DNA from: JAVJRN01 sp047635055
GTDB taxonomy: Bacteria; Bacteroidota; Bacteroidia; Cytophagales; Cyclobacteriaceae
Assembly: GCA_047635055.1 (NCBI GenBank)
Contig: JBLIIJ010000002.1
Location: 1 to 64,000, forward strand
Direction of reading: 5' to 3'
DNA length: 64,000 nt
The notes beneath the pieces were generated by a model, which did no database searches, had not been told where the DNA came from, and saw only the letters and a program-made list of their open reading frames with translations. The translations under genes and the position numbers were made by a program. Shown in pieces: positions 16,856 to 26,137 of the stretch. The first letter of the stretch is position 1. Each line of letters opens with the position of its first letter.

Positions 16856-17911
16856 ATGGATTTGAAGGATTTCTACAATTACCTCATCACCATTGTTCCC
16901 ATTCTTATTTCTGGGGTGCTAGGATTTATTTTGGGTTACACGCTTATTTGGTTTTTGTCTCGGACCTACGCCAAAATTTGGAAGACTGATGCATCTCAGC
17001 TTTTTGGATTGAGGAAACCATTGGCCATTCTTATAATGGTGGGGTTTTTATACCTTTCTTCAAAATATTATTATCAGGATTTGAATGAATATTGGTTCCA
17101 AGTACTGGAAATCATTAGCCTCATTGGTTTTTCTTGGATACTCATCAGTCTCGTAGGAATTGGGCGAGTTTTGCTTACTCGACAATACAATAGTGACGAC
17201 CCCAATAACCTTAAGGCCCGAAAAGTCTACACGCAAATCCGCGTCTTTGAAAGAATAATTGTGGTGGTGATTGTCGTGCTAGGCAGTGCTTCTGTTTTAA
17301 TGACTTTTGATAGTATTAGGAGTTTTGGCGCGAGTATCATCGCTTCTGCGGGTATCGCCAGTGTTATTGTGGGGTTGGCCGCCCAGCGTTTGCTAGCCAA
17401 CTTACTTGCGGGTTTTCAAATAGCCATTACACAACCGATTCGCTTAGAAGATGTCGTGATAGTGGAAAAAGAATGGGGGTGGGTGGAAGAAATAACACTT
17501 ACTTATGTCGTTGTTAGGATTTGGGATAAAAGACGTCTTATCGTTCCTTCTGCCCAGTTCATTGAAAAACCTTTTCAAAACTGGACAAGAAATAGTTCCG
17601 ATATTATGGGGACTGTTTATATATATCTTGATTATCGCTTTCCAGTGGATGTTTTAAGAACCAAGTTTAACGATTTATTGGATAATAGCAGTTTATGGGA
17701 TGGTAAGACTTGTGTGATTCAGGTGACCGATTTGACGAGTGAAGTGATGGAGATAAGAGCATTAATGAGTGCCAAGGATTCACCAACAGCATGGGATTTA
17801 AGAGTGTTTGTACGGGAGGAGTTAATTTCTTTTGTTCAAAAAGATTATCCTGAATTCTTACCTCGTACAAGAGTAAAGCTTGAAAAGGACGATACAGTGA
17901 GCAAGGAGTAG
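16856..17911 (+). CDS. MscS-family mechanosensitive channel
   Basis: A 351-residue small-conductance mechanosensitive channel homologue. Four hydrophobic segments (about 13-35, 53-70, 80-105, 130-150) precede the Gly/Ala-rich pore helix ASIIASAGIASVIVGLAAQR (about 160-180) and a soluble C-terminal beta/alpha domain. In the family these channels open on membrane tension and release solutes. It starts 6 bp after the fructokinase gene and 34 bp before a sugar porter, so it is probably co-transcribed with sugar-use genes. Confidence 0.87.
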   Translation: MDLKDFYNYLITIVPILISGVLGFILGYTLIWFLSRTYAKIWKTDASQLFGLRKPLAILIMVGFLYLSSKYYYQDLNEYWFQVLEIISLIGFSWILISLVGIGRVLLTRQYNSDDPNNLKARKVYTQIRVFERIIVVVIVVLGSASVLMTFDSIRSFGASIIASAGIASVIVGLAAQRLLANLLAGFQIAITQPIRLEDVVIVEKEWGWVEEITLTYVVVRIWDKRRLIVPSAQFIEKPFQNWTRNSSDIMGTVYIYLDYRFPVDVLRTKFNDLLDNSSLWDGKTCVIQVTDLTSEVMEIRALMSAKDSPTAWDLRVFVREELISFVQKDYPEFLPRTRVKLEKDDTVSKE

Positions 17912-17945
17912 TCACCGCCAGTTTTATCTGAGATCTTTAAATATT

Positions 17946-19274
17946 ATGAAAAGCAATAACCAACTTTTGTGGGCATTTACGGCATCTCTGGCTGGTTTTC
18001 TATTTGGCTTTGATACGGTAGTCATATCAGGTGCTAACTTACCCATAAAGGAGTTATGGAATACAAGCCCATTGTTTCACGGCACATTTATCATGTCTAT
18101 GGCTCTTTGGGGAACAGTCGTTGGTTCTCTTTTTGGCGGCATTCCAAGTCAAAAATATGGTCGTAAGAACTCATTAATAGCGATTGGCATGCTGTATTTT
18201 TTATCCGCCATGGGTTCGGCATTTGCTGCTGATCCGTATATTTTCTCCTTTTTTAGATTCATTGGTGGCTTAGGTGTAGGCGCCTCGACGGTTGCAGGGC
18301 CCATGTATATTTCAGAAATATCAACACCAAAAAATAGAGGAAAGCTCGTCGCGTTGTATCAGTTTAGCATAGTATTAGGTATTTTGATTGCCTTCATATC
18401 AAACTACTTACTGGCAGGGTTTGATGGCGAAAATGATTGGCGTTGGATGTTGGGCGTTGAGGCGATTCCTGCAGCACTATACTCCTTGGCGATTCTTGGT
18501 GTCCCAAAGAGTCCTCGTTGGTTAGTCACAGTGAAGAAGGATTTAAAAGCAGCGAAAGCCGTTTTGACGAAAATGGGGATAGAGGATGTAGACAAAGAGT
18601 TGAAGGAAATTGTCGATGCTGAGAAAAACATCAATCATCATCAGTCTTTCTTTAAGCATTATAAAAAGCCCTTAATGTTGGCTTTTTTACTAGCCATGTT
18701 TAACCAACTTTCGGGCATAAACTTCGTGCTTTATTATGCTCCTGAAATTCTCGAAATGTCCGGACTAGCAGCTAAAGACTCCTTATTTAGCTCAATATCA
18801 ATAGGAGGAATAAATCTTATTTTCACTTTTATTGGCCTTGCTTTGATTGACCGACTTGGGCGTAAGAAATTGTTAATTATTGGGTCTATAGGGTATATCG
18901 TAAGTTTATCAATGATTGCTTTTTCATTCTATGCGAGTCTAAGCTCTACCTTGCTACTAAGCTTCATATTGATGTTTATTGCTTCTCATGCTATTGGACA
19001 AGGGGCCATTATCTGGGTATATATTTCTGAAATTTTCCCAAATCACGTTCGCGCTTATGGACAATCTTTCGGTACGGGAACACATTGGGTTTTCGCAGCA
19101 TTGATTACTTTATTAGGGCCACTAGTCATCGACTTCTTTAGCGCCAACCCATGGCCAATCTTCGCAATTTTTGCGTTTTTTATGGTACTACAATTATTGT
19201 TTTCAATTATTTCAATGCCAGAGACGAAAGGCGTTTCTCTTGAAGAAATACAAGCTAAATTGGGAATCAAATAA
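17946..19274 (+). CDS. MFS sugar porter
   Basis: A 442-residue, 12-span major facilitator of the sugar porter family. Family marks: GRKNSLI after span 2, PKSPRWL at the end of span 6 (usual form PESPRWL), QLSGINFVLYY in span 7, LGRKKLL in the repeat loop, and a C-terminal PETKGVSLEEI. It most likely moves fructose across the inner membrane by proton symport, given the GH32 and fructokinase genes just upstream. Specificity is inferred from context only. Confidence 0.9.
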   Translation: MKSNNQLLWAFTASLAGFLFGFDTVVISGANLPIKELWNTSPLFHGTFIMSMALWGTVVGSLFGGIPSQKYGRKNSLIAIGMLYFLSAMGSAFAADPYIFSFFRFIGGLGVGASTVAGPMYISEISTPKNRGKLVALYQFSIVLGILIAFISNYLLAGFDGENDWRWMLGVEAIPAALYSLAILGVPKSPRWLVTVKKDLKAAKAVLTKMGIEDVDKELKEIVDAEKNINHHQSFFKHYKKPLMLAFLLAMFNQLSGINFVLYYAPEILEMSGLAAKDSLFSSISIGGINLIFTFIGLALIDRLGRKKLLIIGSIGYIVSLSMIAFSFYASLSSTLLLSFILMFIASHAIGQGAIIWVYISEIFPNHVRAYGQSFGTGTHWVFAALITLLGPLVIDFFSANPWPIFAIFAFFMVLQLLFSIISMPETKGVSLEEIQAKLGIK

Positions 19275-19372
19275 TTACATGGAATCCATGAGATAATTAC
19301 CCAAATAAGTGCCCTGAAAAGCATCAGAGTTAGTGAAATGTATAGTATCCTAATTAGACTTTATATATAATA

Positions 19373-21463
19373 GTGACGCAAAACAGGAAATTATTTCTTT
19401 TAGCCTTAGTAATATCCATAGGGTTTTCTAAGAAAACATTCGCTCAAAACGAGGGAATACTTGAAGCAGACTCCATACTCAGTCCTATTATGATTGCTAC
19501 TTTCTCTGGTGAGATGGAGGTAGCCGATTATGTGGGAGCTCTGGAGTTAATATCTAGACAGAAAATTGAATCCGCGGATCAAACATCGCCTTTAGGTTTG
19601 CTCAATAGTGTAAGTGGGGTGTACATGCATTCCGGAGCTTTGAATACGAATCGAATAACCATAAGAGGAATCGGTGCTAGAACACCATTCAGTACCAACA
19701 AACTCAGGGCCTATTATGGACAAATACCATTGACCGATGGTGTAGGGGAAACAACAATAGAAGATATTGATATTTCCAATTGGGGTCAAGCTTCAATATT
19801 GAAAGGCCCAGTATCAAGTACCTATGGCTCAGGATTAGGTGGCGTTTTATTAATAGAACCAATTCATATGCAAAAAGACGAAGCGTTGTTAAAGTTGAAT
19901 AGCCAGCTAGGATCGTTTGGACTCGTGAAATACGGATTGATGGCAGGTATTAATAGGAATAATAAGTCTGTTATTGTAAGCTATTCGAATCAAAAATCTG
20001 ATGGCTACCGAGACAATAATAAGTTTCAAAGGCATAATTTTAACCTCAGGGCTAGCTTTAAGAGAAAGAATTCAAGCTTTGAAGTTTTAGGTCTTTTTAT
20101 CGATCAGTTTGCCGAAATACCAAGCTCAATAAATGAAACGGATTATTTGAATAACCCAACGAAGGCTGGATTCACGTGGAATGCCTCTCAGGGTTTTGAA
20201 GATTACACAAAGTACTTAGCAGGAATTACCTGGACGCAATTGATCAATGCAAGCCTTGATTTGAAAACCTCTATTTACGTCAACCATAAAAACAATGATG
20301 AAGCGCGACCATTCAATATTTTGAAGGAAGAATTGGATGGAGTAGGCGTGAGGTCTGCTTTTTATCTCGGGTTAAATAAGAGCAATATTGAATTTGGCTC
20401 AGAGTTTTATACTGATAATTATCGTTGGATGACTTATGAAAACCTCTACGAGGATAACAATGGTCAGGGGAGTTTAGAGGGAAATAGGCTGACAAATAAT
20501 ACGGAGCAAAGGGCGTATTTTAATGTGTTCTCAGCGTATAATTATTCTTTTTCGGAGCACTTTAAGGTGGACATTGGTATAAGCGCGAGCCAGACGGTCT
20601 ATGAGTTGCAAAAAGAATATCCCATTCGGGAAAAGACCCATTACGATTATTCATGGCAAGTATCCCCGAAAGTTGGATTCAATTATAAACCGTCGGTATC
20701 CTTTAAATTTTACGGGCTTATTTCAAGAGGTTTTTCACCCCCTAGCTTGGAAGAAACGCTTACGCCCGATGGTAATCTAAACCCAGAAATACGCCCGGAG
20801 ATCGGATGGAATTACGAGATAGGAATAGATAAATCCTTTTTTAAAAACAGGGTCCAACTAGATATTGCGATGTACACGATGTACATCAAAAATTTGTTGG
20901 TCGCTCGAAGAACGGGTCTTGACCAGTTTGTTGGAATTAATGCAGGCAAAACAAGACATGCGGGTATAGAAACAACGCTCAATTTTCAAATATTAAGAAG
21001 GAATAATATGTCATTGGATATGTCTTCTAGTATTAGCTTGAATGATTTCAAATTTGTAGCCTTTGAAGAGGGAGAAAATGTTTTTGACGGAAATCAACTG
21101 ACAGGCGTTCCTGAAGAAACCATCTCCAGTCGTATTGATTTACATTATTATGCTTTCAGCATTGCATTAGCTCATCAGTTTGTAGCTAAAATGCCTATTA
21201 CTGACGACAATCAAGTTTACACAACAGCTTATCATATTTTCAATTCTAGTATAGGATATGCTTCGGTTTTTAAGAACTTAAAATACAGGTTGAACTACAG
21301 GATAAATAATATTTTTAATACTTCCTATGCCTCCATGGTCGCTGTGAATGCTCAAGGCTTTGGTGGTAATGCGCCGAGATATTATTATCCAGGGTTACCA
21401 ACCAATCATCAAATATCTATGACTATTGATATCGGCTGGCCAAAAAAGTTATCGCACGATTAA
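19373..21463 (+). CDS. TonB-dependent outer-membrane receptor (no SusD partner)
   Basis: A 696-residue receptor. It starts at GTG with a signal peptide cut after about residue 25 (KKTFAQ). A plug domain covers about 50-165 (SVSGVYMHSG, IRGIGART, ILKGPVSSTYGSGLGG), followed by a 22-strand barrel ending in an aromatic-rich C-terminus. There is no carboxypeptidase-like front domain and no neighbouring susD, so it is not a SusC. It lies 98 bp after the sugar porter and could import fructan pieces, but iron or other ligands are possible. Its last 15 bases overlap the end of the opposing haloperoxidase gene. Confidence 0.87.
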   Translation: MTQNRKLFLLALVISIGFSKKTFAQNEGILEADSILSPIMIATFSGEMEVADYVGALELISRQKIESADQTSPLGLLNSVSGVYMHSGALNTNRITIRGIGARTPFSTNKLRAYYGQIPLTDGVGETTIEDIDISNWGQASILKGPVSSTYGSGLGGVLLIEPIHMQKDEALLKLNSQLGSFGLVKYGLMAGINRNNKSVIVSYSNQKSDGYRDNNKFQRHNFNLRASFKRKNSSFEVLGLFIDQFAEIPSSINETDYLNNPTKAGFTWNASQGFEDYTKYLAGITWTQLINASLDLKTSIYVNHKNNDEARPFNILKEELDGVGVRSAFYLGLNKSNIEFGSEFYTDNYRWMTYENLYEDNNGQGSLEGNRLTNNTEQRAYFNVFSAYNYSFSEHFKVDIGISASQTVYELQKEYPIREKTHYDYSWQVSPKVGFNYKPSVSFKFYGLISRGFSPPSLEETLTPDGNLNPEIRPEIGWNYEIGIDKSFFKNRVQLDIAMYTMYIKNLLVARRTGLDQFVGINAGKTRHAGIETTLNFQILRRNNMSLDMSSSISLNDFKFVAFEEGENVFDGNQLTGVPEETISSRIDLHYYAFSIALAHQFVAKMPITDDNQVYTTAYHIFNSSIGYASVFKNLKYRLNYRINNIFNTSYASMVAVNAQGFGGNAPRYYYPGLPTNHQISMTIDIGWPKKLSHD

Positions 21464-23611
21464 CTTTTTAACTTGCGATGTTATTGTTGATTTCAAATAG
21501 TATATGCCAGGTATGAACTGATGTGTACTTAATTTCGTCCATTCCTCGGTGACTGAAAATTCATGAATTAGCCGTCCAGTGCTGTCATACATTTTTACAT
21601 CGTCCTTTTTCGAATCCGTTTTTATGTTAATATGCGCATGCGTATTCACAGGATTGGGATACAAAGTGAGATTTGCGTTATTTTTTTCAAATATGAAAAG
21701 AGGGGCTTGGCCATTAAAGTAATTCTCAGCGAGTGCAAAGACTTCTGTACCTATGATTATACCGATTTTTCGACCAATAATATCATCTGCCGGAGGATGT
21801 ATACCTCCCCAAATTCTAGACAAACTGCATTGGTCGGAAGCGTCCCTATAAGTCGCCCACTGTAATATAACGTCTGTGCTTGGACCATTCTCAAAGACCA
21901 GAAAGTCATTCTTTTTTGCGATAAACTCACCCATTCCACCCGGAAAATAGGGGTCTCCTGTGAGCATGGTGATTACTTCGGCAGCTGCGCGAGAATAGGT
22001 GCTATGTCCTGAAATGTATCCAGCGAAAGGTGGCGTAACAAACGTCGGTCTTTGATAGGGCCACCAGTTTTCTGCCAAGATCCAATCAACGCCCGCCTCA
22101 TCATATGCGGGATCTGTAATGAAATCAGGGCCTTTCCATGCTTTAATCTTTATTTTCCCAATGTTTTCAACATTGGCGGATAAAGGGTCTTCTTTTTTTA
22201 TTATTTCCACGTACCCAGCAGTCAATGGTAACCCTTGAAAATGGTAATCAGAGGAGCTCAAATTGGAGCTTTGTCCTTTTACATTCATGTAACGAATGGC
22301 CGAAATAGGCCGTACATAGTCATACCAACCTTTTAATGCCCATGAAGTAATGGCCACATCATGCATGGCTGCACCAAGAATAAAATAGGCTTTGATATCA
22401 TATTCGAAGGAGTTTTTAAGCGTGGTGGTTCCTTTGTACTTCTTTTCGAAAGATGGGTGATCCATGACATAATTCAATATCGTAAACCAATGACCCGGTG
22501 GTGTTTCAGAGTCAGGACCATCAGCCCAAAATTCTGCGAGTACACGTGTGTAGTCACCGCGAGGTACTATTTGAGATTCATATGGCAAATTGGTTTGCGG
22601 ATTGATGTCGTATCCTTGACTGTTATCACCACCCGCTAATTGATAAAAATCAGAATAGTCTTCCATCGAACTTGGTAGGCTAGATATATTTCCAATATTA
22701 CGAGGGGAAATATCCCACATTACACTATCAGAGGAGTCAAGATGTGATGACCAATGAGCGACCATACTGAATCCCCATTGATATTGATTTCTTTCCGTCT
22801 CCATTCCTTGCAAATAAGGTGGAGGGCCAGGATCGTGATACACATAATAGGTATGACCGTCTCGCTCATGTTTTTGAGCTTTTGCTGTGTTGAGCGTAAA
22901 GCCGCTTACATTTCCCCATTCTGGACTTAAAAAATCAGGAATGTTGCCGGGTATAAGATTACCGCTTTGATCTATGAATGTATCAAAAGCCAAGGGTTGC
23001 CAACGGTCTGGGTTTTCCATATTAGGGTTTCCAGGTTGGGACAAATTTAAAGGTTGATTTAACGGCTCGTAAAAAATATTACCATAATCAATTGCTTCAT
23101 TCGAGCCATCCAGAAGGCCATAGTTTATGATTTCCAAAGCAATAAAATTTCCTAACGAGGAGGCTTGTCCGTCAGCATAATCAACAGAGACTAAGCTTAT
23201 ATCATAATTAAAAGAAATCATTAAAGAGTCAAAATAATTATTCGACTCATTGGCTTTTGGCGAATTTCTAAAGCGGTATTGTAATAGTCTATAAACGGCG
23301 AAAGACGCTACTTCTTCCATGTAAATCTCATTTTGATTCAAGTCTAATGAGTCAGCTCTAAAGGCTGATTGAAAGTCACCATGACTTTTACCAATCAAAT
23401 AGGTGGTAGCCGTATTGTCAAATAAAGCCCATGAGTCATACAGCGCGATGGAAGTATGAAATAAATTTCGTGCATGAACCGTAGGCCTTGCAAAGTCATT
23501 TCTAATAGCCAGCAAAGTAGCCTCATTCCAATGCCGAGCAACACTGTGATCTTGAGTGAAACCCGGACACAAAAAGGAAGTTATTGCAACAATGGTAAAC
23601 AGTAATTTCAT
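21449..23611 (-). CDS. secreted vanadium-haloperoxidase/PAP2-like enzyme with T9SS tail
   Basis: A 720-residue exported enzyme. The chosen ATG (23611) starts a clean signal peptide MKLLFTIVAITSFLCPGF; an upstream in-frame start at 23722 would add 37 residues before it. The vanadate/phosphate pocket of the PAP2-haloperoxidase superfamily is present: KGWYDYVRP (Lys427, Arg434), ISGH (534-537 region) and SRIWGGIHPPAD (Arg599, His605, Asp609). The last 80 residues (LTLYPNPVNTHAHINI..., IPGIYYLK) form a type A T9SS sorting domain. It may be a halide oxidase or an acid phosphatase; sequence alone does not decide. Confidence 0.85.
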   Translation of the reverse strand: MKLLFTIVAITSFLCPGFTQDHSVARHWNEATLLAIRNDFARPTVHARNLFHTSIALYDSWALFDNTATTYLIGKSHGDFQSAFRADSLDLNQNEIYMEEVASFAVYRLLQYRFRNSPKANESNNYFDSLMISFNYDISLVSVDYADGQASSLGNFIALEIINYGLLDGSNEAIDYGNIFYEPLNQPLNLSQPGNPNMENPDRWQPLAFDTFIDQSGNLIPGNIPDFLSPEWGNVSGFTLNTAKAQKHERDGHTYYVYHDPGPPPYLQGMETERNQYQWGFSMVAHWSSHLDSSDSVMWDISPRNIGNISSLPSSMEDYSDFYQLAGGDNSQGYDINPQTNLPYESQIVPRGDYTRVLAEFWADGPDSETPPGHWFTILNYVMDHPSFEKKYKGTTTLKNSFEYDIKAYFILGAAMHDVAITSWALKGWYDYVRPISAIRYMNVKGQSSNLSSSDYHFQGLPLTAGYVEIIKKEDPLSANVENIGKIKIKAWKGPDFITDPAYDEAGVDWILAENWWPYQRPTFVTPPFAGYISGHSTYSRAAAEVITMLTGDPYFPGGMGEFIAKKNDFLVFENGPSTDVILQWATYRDASDQCSLSRIWGGIHPPADDIIGRKIGIIIGTEVFALAENYFNGQAPLFIFEKNNANLTLYPNPVNTHAHINIKTDSKKDDVKMYDSTGRLIHEFSVTEEWTKLSTHQFIPGIYYLKSTITSQVKKLIVR

Positions 23612-24320
23612 ATGTCCAAAAATGATAAAAAAAGCAGATTTTTTGGTCAGTATTGAATGATCTTTTGCGTGAATTACTTTTTTTAGCCCTTTAGCAATAG
23701 GAGTATCCTTAATTATGACCAATAATGTGGTGATAAATCATTGGAAAAGTCTGCTATTATATGTCGGATTACTTTTAAGTCAATTCGTGTTGGCAGCTCA
23801 AACCGAGGGCTTTAACCGTCCACTTTTAGCATAAATAAATGTCAAGTTGCTTATCGAAAAAAACGTAGCGTAGGTATGGGATTTACGCGATATCATACCT
23901 GATTTGGCGCTCTAATAGGTAAATATGGCGCAAAGGTTAGCGTCAGAAAACACCTTATCCATTTGAAAATACAAGCAGGTGGATTATTTAGTTTGGACAA
24001 GCAGAACGGTACTTTCAGCAAGCCATAGGTATCCAAAAAGAGCAGACCGATTATTATGGACAGATGGTAGTAGAAATAGATTTGGCCAACACTCAGCTCT
24101 AGATATGAAAACACCAAATGAATATTATAACTTTAAATCAGCTGCATAACTAGTCCAGCTTTTAAGCGGAAAGAGCAAATGAAATATGTAGATCTTTTCA
24201 TGAGAAAGAATAAAATTTAAACGGCTACTGATGCAGCCAAAACTATAGGTCCAAAAAAGGTAACCACATTTAGCCCAAAATATGAAAAACGATTTTGTAA
24301 AAAGCCATCTGAAGGACTAA
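23612..24320. other. about 700 bp without an intact gene
   Basis: The left part is the upstream region of the minus-strand haloperoxidase gene. The remainder holds remnants of a plus-strand gene (23717 to about 24110) and about 200 bp in which nothing is recognisable before the HAD gene. Confidence 0.5.
23717..24110 (+). pseudogene. remnant of a secreted/outer-membrane protein gene
   Basis: An ATG at 23717 opens a 39-codon frame with a signal peptide, SLLLYVGLLLSQFVLAAQ, and then hits a stop. In another frame downstream, VGMGFTRYHT, a stop, then FGALIGKYGAKVSVRKHLIH and LKIQAGGLFSLDKQ read like strands of a small outer-membrane barrel. Further stops follow. The order of signal peptide and barrel-like pieces suggests one decayed gene with frameshifts. 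The family was not identified. Confidence 0.4.
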
Positions 24321-25085
24321 GTGAATAAAATGATCAAAGCAATTTTATGTGATTTGGATGGCGTCATATATTCAGGCGGACAATTAATCCCAGGCATTAA
24401 ACGAGGCATTCAAGCTATTCGTGAAAAAAATCTACCGTTAAGGTTTATATCAAATACGAGCACTAAAAATTTATCTGAAATAAGAGAACAGTTGATTGGC
24501 TTTGGTTTTGATGTTGATCAAAATGAGCTCATTACGCCTGTATCCTTAGCCTATGATTTTTTAAAAGCGAACAATCAAACAGCCTTACCAATAGTTCGTG
24601 ATTCGCTAAAACCTTTCTTTAAGGTTGTTAGCAATCATAACCATCCTGACTGGATTTTGATAGGTGATATCGGTCAAAAATGGAGCAATAAATTATTGAA
24701 TGAATTATTGACTTATTTGGAAAAGGGTGCTGAAATATTGGCTATGCATAAAAATGCATACGCACTTTTCGAAGGAAAAAAGGTACTAGATATAGGCTCA
24801 TTCATAGCTGCTTTGGAATATGCAGCCAACAAAAAGGCTACTGTAATAGGCAAACCCTCTTTAGAATTTTTCAGGTTAGCAATAGCTGGGTTTGATGTAG
24901 AGAGTGTTCAACAAATACTAATGATAGGAGATGATCCAATAGCAGATATCACTGGCGCTCAAAGAGCTGGCCTTACGACGATGTTTGTAGAAAGTGGAAA
25001 ATCCTCGATAGAGGATTTAGAAGGGTATAAAATAAAACCAGACTTTATATTTAAAAGTCTGGCTGATATAATATCAATTATTTGA
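24321..25085 (+). CDS. HAD-IIA phosphatase (LHPP-like)
   Basis: A 254-residue haloacid-dehalogenase-fold phosphatase. Motif I is CDLDGVIYSGG (nucleophile Asp11, acid Asp13), motif II SNTST near residue 46, and motif IV GDDPIADITGAQRAG near 214. The IIA-type cap and overall length fit the LHPP/TIGR01458 group, which hydrolyses small phosphate or phospho-amino compounds; the substrate is unknown. Translation may start at the GTG (24321) or at the ATG three codons later (24330); an AAGG about 6 bases before GTG favours the first. It appears monocistronic. Confidence 0.85.
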   Translation: MNKMIKAILCDLDGVIYSGGQLIPGIKRGIQAIREKNLPLRFISNTSTKNLSEIREQLIGFGFDVDQNELITPVSLAYDFLKANNQTALPIVRDSLKPFFKVVSNHNHPDWILIGDIGQKWSNKLLNELLTYLEKGAEILAMHKNAYALFEGKKVLDIGSFIAALEYAANKKATVIGKPSLEFFRLAIAGFDVESVQQILMIGDDPIADITGAQRAGLTTMFVESGKSSIEDLEGYKIKPDFIFKSLADIISII

Positions 25086-25092
25086 AATAGAC

Positions 25093-25278
25093 TCAGCTTG
25101 CGATCTCTAGGACCTGCGCTTCAGTGAATCTATTTAGGTATTGTGACTGGTCAAGTGTACTATGTACGGATTGTCCATTGTAACTAACAAAATGGTTCAC
25201 TTCTTTACTCTTTATGAGTCTGTTTAATCCTTTTGAAATCTTATTTTTCTTTCTCATGATCTTGTAGGTTTCAATCAT
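25093..25278 (-). CDS. possible 61-residue protein, unknown
   Basis: A short basic frame, MIETYKIMRKKNKISKGLNR..., with no signal peptide or membrane span. It begins 45 bp after the DUF4249 gene on the same strand and could be its last operon member. No family was recognised and there is no ribosome-binding signal. It may be a chance frame between convergent genes. Confidence 0.28.
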   Translation of the reverse strand: MIETYKIMRKKNKISKGLNRLIKSKEVNHFVSYNGQSVHSTLDQSQYLNRFTEAQVLEIAS

Positions 25279-25323
25279 AAGGCAAGGGAAAATTTGAATA
25301 CCCCCAAACGGGCGAAAAAAAAT

Positions 25324-26136
25324 TTACTTATCTAATGTTTGTGTTTTGGTATCAGAAGAAAAGACGGAGAAGAAACCAAGGACAATTTCACTATTCGAAG
25401 CGGAAATATTTCCAAAAATAGGAGCGGGTACTACATTTTGATTTGCACTAATCGACATTGTTTGCGCTTTCAAAAGTTTGTAATAGTCAAATACTTCCCT
25501 ACTTATTTTTCTCATTTCTAGTTTTACCGATTCACCACGAGTTATTGATACTGATCGAAACTCTTCATTGAATGTGTTTCCATTAAAAAAGCCATCTGAT
25601 TTTAGAAAGATATTCTCAGGTTCGTCGAGGTAGACCCCATCTTGGAATAGTCGGTAATAGTAGAAGTTATTCTTTAAGAAATTATCAGTACTGGAAATGA
25701 TCGGATAATACATCTCTTCATTATCATTGGTGGTGATCTCTATTGGTTCAAACCAAAGACTGTCAATTTTTGCTTTACCGGGCATAGAGATAAATGCAGA
25801 AGTAATTAAAATATCATCTTCTAAGTTTATAATTAAGCGGTACTCTTCATTTTCTATTCCGGCAAAAGGTTGTCTCGAAAGGTAGACCCCATCAGAAGAA
25901 TGTACAAATTCGACTAGAACGTTTTTACCAGATACTATACTCACATCCGCGGTTGCTATCGGCTCTGAAATGACAGCATTATCAAAAGATGTTGTGCGCG
26001 AAAGCGTAATTTGTTGTTCTACTATTTGATCCGATAAATAAGCCTCTACAACGACTAAGTCAGCATTTTTATTTAATGCTAAATCCTCACAAGAGAGATT
26101 GATAAGTAGCAGAGATATGATTAGTAAATACCTCAT
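25324..26136 (-). CDS. DUF4249 lipoprotein
   Basis: A 270-residue lipoprotein (INLSC, Cys16) of the DUF4249 family. ADLVVVEAYLSDQIVEQQIT and RTTSFDNAVI are typical of the family's beta-sandwich start. DUF4249 proteins are partners encoded beside Bacteroidota TonB receptors of the STN-bearing type, and this one begins 1 bp after such a receptor gene. It probably sits on the outer membrane and assists the receptor. The ligand is not known. Confidence 0.85.
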   Translation of the reverse strand: MRYLLIISLLLINLSCEDLALNKNADLVVVEAYLSDQIVEQQITLSRTTSFDNAVISEPIATADVSIVSGKNVLVEFVHSSDGVYLSRQPFAGIENEEYRLIINLEDDILITSAFISMPGKAKIDSLWFEPIEITTNDNEEMYYPIISSTDNFLKNNFYYYRLFQDGVYLDEPENIFLKSDGFFNGNTFNEEFRSVSITRGESVKLEMRKISREVFDYYKLLKAQTMSISANQNVVPAPIFGNISASNSEIVLGFFSVFSSDTKTQTLDK

Positions 26137-26137
26137 G

